From positions 1-5,171 of the forward strand of contig CAMVIO010000161.1 of NCBI GenBank assembly GCA_947167555.1: DNA of 5,171 nucleotides, read 5' to 3'. Of the stretch, positions 1 to 5,171 are shown piece by piece (the first letter of the stretch is position 1; each line of letters starts with the position of its first letter). The DNA is from an uncultured Selenomonadales bacterium. GTDB lineage: Bacteria; Bacillota; Negativicutes; Selenomonadales; Selenomonadaceae. A model generated the notes under the pieces. The model had not been told where the DNA came from, did not search any database, and saw only the letters and a list, made by a program, of their open reading frames with translations. The position numbers were made by a program, and so were the translations under genes.

Positions 1-34
1 TAATATCAACTCGCCGCAGGATGCGGAGAGGAAA

Positions 35-38
35 AGGA
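35..38 (+). promoter_or_regulatory. Ribosome binding site of the chemoreceptor gene
   Basis: AGGA lies 8 nt before the ATG at 47, within a purine-rich run (25-42). A second ATG in the same frame at 53 lies 10 nt after the GG at 41-42, so either start could be used. They differ by two residues (Met-Gly). Only 46 bases lie upstream of the gene; I see no promoter or identifiable gene end in them. Confidence 0.5.
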
Positions 39-46
39 AAGGATGT

Positions 47-1738
47 ATGGGTATGAAGCTGAAACAAAAGTCGATGGTCGGGTTCAATTTTTTCCTCATT
101 GTGGCGTGCGTGCTGCTGGGAGTTGTGGCGTACATGAACGCCAACGAAGGGTTTGACGTCGCGCTGGAGATGAAGGCGGACGGCGACCTCAACCAGATGG
201 AAAAGCTGATCGACCTGCGCGCGCCGGGACCGTGGGCCGTCAAGGGCGACGCGCTCTACAAGGGCGACACGAAGGTGGACGGCAATTTCCAGTTGGCGGA
301 CGACCTCAAAGCCTTGTCGGGCGACCATGTGACGCTGTTCAGGGGCGATACCCGCGTCTCGACCTCATTCCAAGGCGAGGGCGGCAAGCGGCCGGTGGGC
401 ACGAAGGCTTCGGCGGCGGTCATCGAGCAGGTGCTGACGAAGGGCGGCAAATTCACGGGCGAGGCCGAGGTGCTGGGCAACAAATATCTCTGCGGCTATC
501 ATCCGCTGAAGAGCGCGGACGGCAAGGTGATCGGCATGCTTTTCGCGGGCATCCCGACAGCTTCGGTCAATCAGATACAGAACGCGTTTATCCGGAATTT
601 AGTCATCGCTACGATTCTGTTGCTGGTGGTGGCGGGGGCACTCTCTTGGAAACTCGTCGACCAGATCATCCGTCCGCTGGAGAAGGTGACCCGTGTGCTT
701 GTCCAAGCTGCGGACGGGGATTTCCAGTTCAAGGAGCTTTCCGTCAATTCCTCCGATGAGATCGGTGAGCTCCGGGCCGTGACGAATCGCCTGAAGGCCG
801 GACTGAAAAAAGTGGTGGGGCAGGTCGCAAGCTCGGCGGAGCAGCTCGCGGCGGCCAGCGAGGAACTGACCGCCAGCGCGTCGGAGACCTCGAAGAGCGT
901 ACAGACGATTGCCGAGAGCATAGTCCATATTGCCGAGGGCGCCGGGGAGCAGTCCTCCGAAATCGATGCGCTGATGGTGGAAACGGATGGGATGAGCAAT
1001 GAGATGCAAAGCCTCTATGAGGCTTCGCAAGGGATGAAGAGCGCCGCCGAGGACAGCCAGAAGGGCGCCACCGACGGCCGCGCACTGGTCGAGGAGGCCG
1101 TGCGTTCGATGAAGTCGATGAGCGACCAGATGGCGGAAGCCTCCGCCGTGGTCGGAACGCTCGGCGATCGGTCGAAGGAGATTGGGCAGATTGTCGAGAC
1201 GATTTCCAATATCGCCGACCAGACGAACCTTCTCGCGCTGAACGCGGCCATCGAGGCGGCGCGCGCGGGCGAGGCGGGCCGCGGTTTCTCCGTCGTCGCC
1301 GAGGAAGTCCGGAAGCTGGCCGAGCAGTCCGGCGACGCCGCGAAGAGCATCGCGACGCTGATTGGCGAGATACAGGGCGATACGGGCGCGGCGGTCACGG
1401 CGATGCAGAAGCAGACCGAGTCCGTGGAGCAGAGCTCCGCCGTCGTGAATCGCGCAGGCGAGGCTTTCGCCCATATCGAGGCGCTCGTCAACGATCTGTA
1501 CGGGCATATCGAAAAGGCTCTCGTGAGCATTGACCAAGCAAAGGAAAGCAGCCATCAGGTGAAAGGCTCCATCCAAAGGATACAGAAGGTCGCGGGCACT
1601 ACTGTCAACGAGACGCAGATGGTTTCGGCCTCGACCGAGGAGCAGTCCTCGATGATGCACGAGATCAGCAACGCCAGCCATTCTGTCGCCGACATGGCGC
1701 AATCTCTCCAGAGCGAGGTCGCCCATTTCAAGTTCTGA
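47..1738 (+). CDS. Methyl-accepting chemotaxis protein with single Cache sensor domain
   Basis: This is a complete 563-residue transmembrane chemoreceptor. It should sense a small molecule outside the membrane and control the CheA-CheW kinase complex. Seen in the sequence: a short positive N-terminus; a first membrane helix at about residues 11-31; an extracytoplasmic domain at about 33-172 whose YKGDTKV, GDTRVST, VGTKAS and GKVIGMLFAGIP stretches are typical of the single Cache 3 type in Firmicutes receptors; a second membrane helix at about 183-204; a HAMP domain at about 205-257 (DEIGELRAVTNRLK); and a long cytoplasmic coiled coil. The kinase-control hairpin tip is intact at about 378-428 (DQTNLLALNAAIEAARAGE, then GRGFSVVAEEVRKLAEQS). 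The arms on each side of the tip are about 20 heptads long, compatible with the 44-heptad class, though I did not align it. ASTEEQSSMMHEI near 528-540 looks like a methylation region. There is no NWETF-like C-terminal tail. The ligand cannot be read from sequence. A terminator 25 nt downstream separates the gene from the polyamine operon. The alternative start at 53 removes two residues. Confidence 0.96.
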   Translation: MGMKLKQKSMVGFNFFLIVACVLLGVVAYMNANEGFDVALEMKADGDLNQMEKLIDLRAPGPWAVKGDALYKGDTKVDGNFQLADDLKALSGDHVTLFRGDTRVSTSFQGEGGKRPVGTKASAAVIEQVLTKGGKFTGEAEVLGNKYLCGYHPLKSADGKVIGMLFAGIPTASVNQIQNAFIRNLVIATILLLVVAGALSWKLVDQIIRPLEKVTRVLVQAADGDFQFKELSVNSSDEIGELRAVTNRLKAGLKKVVGQVASSAEQLAAASEELTASASETSKSVQTIAESIVHIAEGAGEQSSEIDALMVETDGMSNEMQSLYEASQGMKSAAEDSQKGATDGRALVEEAVRSMKSMSDQMAEASAVVGTLGDRSKEIGQIVETISNIADQTNLLALNAAIEAARAGEAGRGFSVVAEEVRKLAEQSGDAAKSIATLIGEIQGDTGAAVTAMQKQTESVEQSSAVVNRAGEAFAHIEALVNDLYGHIEKALVSIDQAKESSHQVKGSIQRIQKVAGTTVNETQMVSASTEEQSSMMHEISNASHSVADMAQSLQSEVAHFKF

Positions 1739-1763
1739 TATCGGAGATCGCAAACAAAAACGA

Positions 1764-1812
1764 GGCTGTCGCAGAAAGGTTTCTTTCATGCGGCAGCCCC
1801 TTTTTATTTATA
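1764..1812 (+). terminator. Intrinsic terminator after the chemoreceptor gene
   Basis: The left arm GGCTGTCGCA (1764-1773) pairs with TGCGGCAGCC (1789-1798), with one G-T wobble. The stem continues inward as GAAAG (1774-1778) with CTTTC (1783-1787), skipping one unpaired A at 1788, and closes on a 4-nt loop (1779-1782). The right arm runs through CC into TTTTTATTTATAT (1801-1813). This is a textbook rho-independent terminator for transcription from the left. An A-rich run (1752-1760) on the other side means it could also stop rightmost-to-left transcription, though no opposing gene is seen here. Confidence 0.93.
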
Positions 1813-1840
1813 TAGGTCTTGATTTTGTGCAGGTATTTTC

Positions 1841-1869
1841 TTGCAATTTCGGGGGGCTTCCCCTATAAT
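1841..1869 (+). promoter_or_regulatory. Sigma-70-type promoter of the polyamine operon
   Basis: The -35 box is TTGCAA (1841-1846, four of six consensus bases). It is followed by exactly 17 bp and a perfect -10 box TATAAT (1864-1869). Transcription should begin near 1875-1877, giving a leader of about 30 nt before the speD start at 1907. There is no TGn extension before the -10 box. The spacer contains the inverted repeat GGGG-CTT-CCCC (1853-1863). The promoter sits about 30 nt after the terminator of the preceding gene, which supports an independent transcription unit starting here. Confidence 0.85.
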
Positions 1870-1894
1870 TGGATTACAAACTTATCATTGCGCT

Positions 1895-1900
1895 GGGGGT
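1895..1900 (+). promoter_or_regulatory. Ribosome binding site that sets the speD start
   Basis: GGGGGT ends 6 nt before the TTG at 1907. It is a modest match to the Shine-Dalgarno consensus, but it is the only G-rich site in the leader and no in-frame ATG or GTG lies nearby. It supports a TTG start whose product aligns end to end with E. coli SpeD. Confidence 0.6.
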
Positions 1901-1906
1901 GCTGAG

Positions 1907-2689
1907 TTGGAAGAGAAACTGAAATTGTACGGATTCAACAACCTCACGAAGTCTTTGAGCTTCAACATCTACGATATTTGCTACGCGAAGACGGAGCGCG
2001 AGCAGCAGGACTATATACGATATATTGATTCGCAGTATAATTCCGAGCGCCTGACGAATATCCTTTCCCGCGTCACGGAAATGATCGGCGCGAAAATCCT
2101 CAATATCGCGAAGCAGGACTACGACCCCCAGGGCGCCAGCGTGACGCTGCTCGTCGCCGAGGAGGCGGCTCTCGAAAGCGGGGAGAAACTGCCCCGCGCG
2201 CTTCGGGACACGGTGGTCGCTCACCTTGACAAGAGCCATGTGACGGTACATACCTATCCGGAGTACCACCCCGACACGAGCATCGCGACGTTCCGCGTCG
2301 ATATCGATGTGGCGACCTGCGGCACGATCTCGCCTCTCCAGACGTTGGACTATCTGATCAGCAACTTCGACTCGGATATCATCACGATGGACTATCGGGT
2401 TCGCGGCTTCACGCGCGACATCACCGGCAAGAAGATCTTCATGGAAAATCCGATGAAGTCGATCCAGGACTATATCAACCCGGAGACGCTGGACGTCTAC
2501 GACGCGGTGGACATCAACGTCTATCAGGCGAACCTGTTCCATACGCGGATGCTGATCAAGGAACTGGATTTGAAGAACTATCTTTTCAACACGGACATCT
2601 ATGAGATTCCGCCGAAGACAAGGCTCGCCATAGGCGACAGCCTGCGGAGGGAAATGATAGAGATCTTCAGCGGACAGAACGTGTATTGA
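1907..2689 (+). CDS. speD: S-adenosylmethionine decarboxylase proenzyme, E. coli type
   Basis: SpeD removes the carboxyl group of S-adenosylmethionine to make decarboxylated AdoMet, the aminopropyl donor for spermidine. From the TTG at 1907 the protein has 260 residues, close to the 264 of E. coli, and its N-terminus (EEKLKLYGFNNLTKSLSF) matches the E. coli one with no extension. The frame stays open back to a TTG at 1841, but that codon is the -35 box of the promoter, so the 22 extra residues would not be made from this transcript. The self-cleavage site HLDKSH is present: Ser110 (codon 2234-2236), equivalent to E. coli Ser112, should become the pyruvoyl cofactor after cleavage at Lys109-Ser110. 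Cys138 in ATCGTISP corresponds to E. coli Cys140. NIAKQDYDPQGASVTLLV and DYRVRGFTRDI are also conserved. This is the long class seen in E. coli, not the short form of about 125 residues in Bacillus and Thermotoga. It is first in the operon, 14 nt before the decarboxylase gene. Confidence 0.96.
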   Translation: MEEKLKLYGFNNLTKSLSFNIYDICYAKTEREQQDYIRYIDSQYNSERLTNILSRVTEMIGAKILNIAKQDYDPQGASVTLLVAEEAALESGEKLPRALRDTVVAHLDKSHVTVHTYPEYHPDTSIATFRVDIDVATCGTISPLQTLDYLISNFDSDIITMDYRVRGFTRDITGKKIFMENPMKSIQDYINPETLDVYDAVDINVYQANLFHTRMLIKELDLKNYLFNTDIYEIPPKTRLAIGDSLRREMIEIFSGQNVY

Positions 2690-2690
2690 T

Positions 2691-2695
2691 AGGGG
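2691..2695 (+). promoter_or_regulatory. Ribosome binding site that sets the decarboxylase start
   Basis: AGGGG lies 8 nt before the GTG at 2704. The upstream alternative, a TTG at 2686 overlapping the speD stop codon, has no such site at suitable distance. This favours the GTG, giving a product six residues shorter. Confidence 0.65.
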
Positions 2696-2703
2696 CGTGG
2701 GAA

Positions 2704-4164
2704 GTGGAACATAACAATAAATTGTCGCAGGAGAGCGCGCCGGTTTTGGAAGCTTTGGAGCGGATGAAAACGGCGCGCCTCGTGCCTTTCGACGTGCCGG
2801 GACACAAGCGGGGACGGGGCAACCCGGAATTGACCGCGTTCCTCGGCGAGAAATGCCTTTCCGTCGACGTGAACTCGATGAAAATGCTGGACAATCTCTG
2901 CCATCCGGTCTCGGTGATTCGTGACGCGGAGCGGCTGGCTGCGGAGGCCTTCGGCGCGGCCCATGCGTTCTTCATGATCGGCGGTACCACCTCGGCGGTG
3001 CAGGCGATGATCCTGACGGCGGCGGGGCGCGGTGACGAGATCATCTTGCCGCGCAACGTCCATCGAAGCGTCATCAACGCGATGATCCTCTGCGGCGCGG
3101 TGCCTGTCTACGTCGATCCCGGCATGGACAAGCGGCTCGGCATCGCCCTCGGCATGAAGCCGGAGGACGTGGAAGCAGCCATCCTCGCGCATCCGAAGGC
3201 GAAGGCGGTCTTCGTCAACAACCCGACGTATTACGGCATTTGTTCCGATGTGCGCGCCATTGCCCGTCTCGCCCATGAGCACGGGCTTTTGCTTTTGGCG
3301 GACGAAGCTCACGGCACGCATTTTTATTTCCACGACGACCTGCCGGCGGCGGCCATGCATGCGGGGGCGGATATGGCGGCTCTCAGCATGCACAAGTCCG
3401 GCGGCTCATTGACCCAAAGCTCGATGCTGCTGATCGGCGATCGGGTTTCCGAAGGCTATGTGCATCAGATCATCAACCTGACTCAGACCACCAGCGCATC
3501 GTACCTCTTGATGGCCAGCCTTGACATCTCGCGGCGCAGTCTCGCGCTGCACGGAAAAGAGATTTTCGACAAGGTGATTTCCCTCGTCGAATACGCCCGG
3601 GAGGAAATCAACGAGATCGGCGACTACTACGCCTACTCCCGCGAGCTGGTCAACGGCGGCTCGGTCTTCGACTTCGATATCACGAAGCTCTCGATTTTCA
3701 CGCGCCCGACGGGACTGGCGGGCATCGAGGTCTACGACCTGCTGCGCGACGAATACGACATCCAGACCGAGTTCGGCGACATTGCGAACCTTTTGGCCTA
3801 TATTTCCGTCGGCGACAGGGAAAAGGACATAGAGCGGCTCGTCGCGGCGCTTTCCGAGATTCGCCGTAATTACAGCAAGGACCAAACGGGAATGCTGGAG
3901 GCCGAATACATCCGCCCGAAGGTCGTCTGCGGCCCACAGCAAGCGTTTTACGCGCCGAAGAAGTCGCTGCCGATCGACGAGACGGAAGGGCGTGTGTGCA
4001 GCGAATTCGTGATGTGCTATCCGCCTGGCATCCCCATTCTCGCGCCGGGCGAGTTGATTACGAAAGAAATCCTTGCCTATATCCACTACGCAAAGGATAA
4101 AGGCTGCTCAATGACTGGCCCGGAGGACATGGAGATTCGGCGGCTGAATGTGATGGAAGAATAG
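2704..4164 (+). CDS. Orn/Lys/Arg decarboxylase, SpeA/YaaO type
   Basis: This is a PLP enzyme that decarboxylates a basic amino acid (arginine to agmatine, lysine to cadaverine or ornithine to putrescine). It belongs to the fold-I Orn/Lys/Arg decarboxylase family in the short form without the N-terminal wing domain of the E. coli inducible enzymes. From the GTG at 2704 it has 486 residues; B. subtilis SpeA has about 490 and is similar along its length. Visible motifs, numbered from that start: PGHKRG at 32-37; GGTTSA at 93-98 (cofactor phosphate region); LPRNVHRS just after 110; NNPTYYG at 172-178; DEAHG at 200-204, whose Asp should bind the pyridine nitrogen; SMHKSGGSLTQSS with Lys231 as the PLP lysine; and FVMCYPPGIPIL near 435-446 in the C-terminal domain. 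All key residues are present. The substrate cannot be fixed from motifs: position between speD and speE supports polyamine synthesis, and B. subtilis SpeA is an arginine decarboxylase, but close family members act on lysine or ornithine. I therefore leave the symbol empty; speA would be the conventional name. Confidence 0.93.
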   Translation: MEHNNKLSQESAPVLEALERMKTARLVPFDVPGHKRGRGNPELTAFLGEKCLSVDVNSMKMLDNLCHPVSVIRDAERLAAEAFGAAHAFFMIGGTTSAVQAMILTAAGRGDEIILPRNVHRSVINAMILCGAVPVYVDPGMDKRLGIALGMKPEDVEAAILAHPKAKAVFVNNPTYYGICSDVRAIARLAHEHGLLLLADEAHGTHFYFHDDLPAAAMHAGADMAALSMHKSGGSLTQSSMLLIGDRVSEGYVHQIINLTQTTSASYLLMASLDISRRSLALHGKEIFDKVISLVEYAREEINEIGDYYAYSRELVNGGSVFDFDITKLSIFTRPTGLAGIEVYDLLRDEYDIQTEFGDIANLLAYISVGDREKDIERLVAALSEIRRNYSKDQTGMLEAEYIRPKVVCGPQQAFYAPKKSLPIDETEGRVCSEFVMCYPPGIPILAPGELITKEILAYIHYAKDKGCSMTGPEDMEIRRLNVMEE

Positions 4165-4179
4165 ACGGAGGCAAAATAA

Positions 4180-5043
4180 ATGGAACTTTGGTTTACCGAG
4201 CCGCACACGGAAAACGTGCGGTTCTCGATGAAGGTGGACAAACAGATCTACAGCGGCAAGAGCGAATTCCAGCGCATCGACATCTTCGATTCGCTGGAGT
4301 TTGGCCGCGTGCTGGTGCTCGACGGCTACACCATGCTGACCGAGAAGGACGAATTCATGTACCACGAGATGATCGTCCATGTGCCGATGTGCGCGCATCC
4401 GAACGCGAAACGCGTGCTGGTCATCGGCGGCGGCGACGGCGGCTCGGTGCGCGAGCTGACCCGCTACAAGGCGCTGGAGCATATCGACCTGGTGGAGATC
4501 GACGAGGAGGTCGTGGACGCCTGCAAAAAATACCTGCCGCAGACGGCCGGGAAGCTCGACGATCCCCGGGTCAAGATCCATTACGAGGACGGGCTGAAAT
4601 TCATCCGTCATCACGAAAACGAATACGATGTAATCGTTGTGGACTCCACCGACCCATTCGGACCGGGCGAGGGCCTTTTTACAAAAGAATTCTACGGCAA
4701 CTGCTTCCGTGCGCTCAAAGAGGACGGCATCATGGTCAACCAGCACGAAAGCCCGTTTTATCAGGAAACGGCCTACGCGATGCAGCGCGCCCATAAGCGC
4801 ATCGTCAGCTCGTTCCCGCTGGCACGGGTCTATCAGGTGCATATCCCGACCTATCCGTCCGGCCATTGGCTCTTCGGCTTCGCGTCGAAGAAATACCATC
4901 CGGTCAAAGGTGTGGACTGGGAAAAATGGGAAAAGCTCGGCATCAAGACCCGCTACTACAACACGAAGCTCCACGCGGCGTCCTTCGCCTTGCCGACCTA
5001 TGTGGAGGAGATATTGAAAAGCGAGGAGCCGGAGGAAGAATAG
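4180..5043 (+). CDS. speE: Spermidine synthase (polyamine aminopropyltransferase)
   Basis: SpeE moves the aminopropyl group of decarboxylated AdoMet to a diamine, making spermidine and methylthioadenosine when putrescine is the acceptor. The 287-residue product is of normal length (B. subtilis about 276, T. maritima 296). It has the N-terminal beta domain (residues 1-60) and a Rossmann-like methyltransferase-type domain. Motifs: DEFMYHEM at 57-64, with Tyr61 in the active site; VIGGGDGGSVRELTRY at 81-96, binding the nucleoside; VEIDEEVV at 105-112, with Glu106 expected to hold the ribose; YEDG at 135-138; DSTDP at 155-159, with Asp155 and Asp158 equivalent to T. maritima Asp170 and Asp173; TYPSGHWLFGFAS at 224-236; and ASFALPTYV near the end. 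The C-terminus is acidic (SEEPEEE). GGAGG (4167-4171) lies 8 nt before the ATG, and the gap to the preceding gene is 15 nt, so it shares the transcript and uses the SpeD product. The acceptor might also be cadaverine or agmatine. Confidence 0.97.
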   Translation: MELWFTEPHTENVRFSMKVDKQIYSGKSEFQRIDIFDSLEFGRVLVLDGYTMLTEKDEFMYHEMIVHVPMCAHPNAKRVLVIGGGDGGSVRELTRYKALEHIDLVEIDEEVVDACKKYLPQTAGKLDDPRVKIHYEDGLKFIRHHENEYDVIVVDSTDPFGPGEGLFTKEFYGNCFRALKEDGIMVNQHESPFYQETAYAMQRAHKRIVSSFPLARVYQVHIPTYPSGHWLFGFASKKYHPVKGVDWEKWEKLGIKTRYYNTKLHAASFALPTYVEEILKSEEPEEE

Positions 5044-5072
5044 TCTGTATTTTTGAGTGTTTTGCAAAGTTT

Positions 5073-5079
5073 GAGGTGA
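5073..5079 (+). promoter_or_regulatory. Strong ribosome binding site of the glycosyltransferase gene
   Basis: GAGGTGA is a full match to the core complement of the 16S rRNA 3' end and lies 6 nt before the TTG at 5086. It is the strongest Shine-Dalgarno site in the window. It decides in favour of a TTG start for the downstream gene, since no in-frame ATG lies closer. Confidence 0.8.
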
Positions 5080-5085
5080 GGTTTC

Positions 5086-5171
5086 TTGAAAAACAAGATT
5101 GCGGTTATCACGATGGTGAAAAATGAATCGGACATCATCGAGAGTTTTGCACGGCATGCGCTTTCGTATGC
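5086..5171 (+). CDS. Glycosyltransferase family 2-like protein, N-terminal fragment
   Basis: The window holds only the first 28 codons (plus two bases); the rest lies beyond the right edge. The fragment begins at a TTG and reads MKNKIAVITMVKNESDIIES, then FARHALSY. A short beta strand followed by MVKNESDIIESF and a His is typical of the nucleotide-sugar-binding start of GT-A fold glycosyltransferases close to family 2, which often act on surface glycans or lipopolysaccharide. The donor and acceptor cannot be inferred. The gene begins 42 nt after the speE stop. I see no hairpin-plus-T-run terminator and no convincing -10/-35 pair in that gap, so read-through from the polyamine operon is possible. 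The call rests on the N-terminal motif only. Confidence 0.7.
   Translation, partial: MKNKIAVITMVKNESDIIESFARHALSY

Noticed and set aside
599..1789. Antisense open frame of 396 codons opposite the chemoreceptor gene
   Set aside because: It is rich in Arg, Leu, His and Asp with no recognisable domain, typical of the reverse complement of a GC-rich coding gene, and it runs through the terminator. The + strand gene is unambiguous.
1819..1847. Second promoter with TTGATT (1819-1824) as the -35 box
   Set aside because: At 17-bp spacing the -10 position would be TGCAAT, a poor match, whereas the promoter at 1841-1869 has a perfect -10 box.
1841..1906. N-terminal extension of SpeD from the TTG at 1841
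   Set aside because: That codon is part of the -35 box, the predicted transcript starts after it, and the 22 extra residues have no counterpart in E. coli SpeD.
2599..3393. Antisense open frame opposite the speD-decarboxylase junction
   Set aside because: Composition is low in hydrophobic residues and rich in Arg and His, with no motif. It overlaps two well-supported + strand genes.
5044..5085. Terminator or promoter between speE and the glycosyltransferase gene
   Set aside because: The gap has T-rich stretches but no stable hairpin before them, and no TATAAT-like box with a properly spaced -35 partner.
4108..5157. Antisense open frame of 349 codons opposite speE
   Set aside because: It mirrors the codon pattern of speE, shows no family motifs and spans the 3' end of the decarboxylase gene and the start of the glycosyltransferase gene. 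It is a shadow of high G+C codon use.
1..5171. CRISPR array, tRNA/rRNA gene, insertion sequence, attachment site or riboswitch
   Set aside because: No regularly spaced repeats, transposase motifs, terminal inverted repeats or recognisable RNA-gene patterns were seen, and nearly all the sequence is accounted for by intact protein genes.

Overview
The window looks like a piece of an ordinary bacterial chromosome, G+C-rich (high fifties percent by eye), tightly packed, with every gene on the + strand. The Bacillus/Thermotoga-like forms of the decarboxylase and the spermidine synthase, purine-rich Shine-Dalgarno sites and frequent TTG/GTG starts suggest a Firmicute. A fairly high-G+C Negativicutes-type anaerobe (Selenomonas and relatives) is my best guess. 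That is an inference from overall character, not from a marker gene.

Layout. Positions 47-1738 encode a complete membrane chemoreceptor (methyl-accepting chemotaxis protein) with a single extracytoplasmic Cache-type sensor domain, HAMP and signalling domain. A strong intrinsic terminator (1764-1812) ends that unit. A near-ideal sigma-70-type promoter follows at once (-35 at 1841, 17-bp spacer, perfect TATAAT at 1864-1869). It should drive a polyamine operon: speD (S-adenosylmethionine decarboxylase, E. coli-type, TTG start at 1907), an Orn/Lys/Arg decarboxylase of the Bacillus SpeA/YaaO type (GTG start at 2704) and speE (spermidine synthase, ATG at 4180). The intergenic gaps are only 14-15 nt. 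After a 42-nt gap with no visible terminator, the first 28 codons of a family-2-like glycosyltransferase begin at a TTG (5086) and run off the window.

How the genes work together. The decarboxylase makes a diamine or agmatine from a basic amino acid. SpeD makes decarboxylated S-adenosylmethionine, the aminopropyl donor. SpeE joins the two, giving spermidine if the acceptor is putrescine. No agmatinase, agmatine deiminase or N-carbamoylputrescine amidase lies in the window, so either the decarboxylase uses ornithine or lysine directly or the arginine route is completed elsewhere.

I found no previously undescribed system. The points worth a second look are the unresolved amino-acid substrate, the pairing of a long E. 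coli-type SpeD with Firmicutes-type partners, non-ATG starts on three of the four operon genes, a GC inverted repeat inside the operon promoter, and a possible transcriptional link to a glycosyltransferase. No gene-free stretch exceeds 300 bases; the longest, 1739-1906, holds the terminator, the promoter and the speD ribosome binding site.
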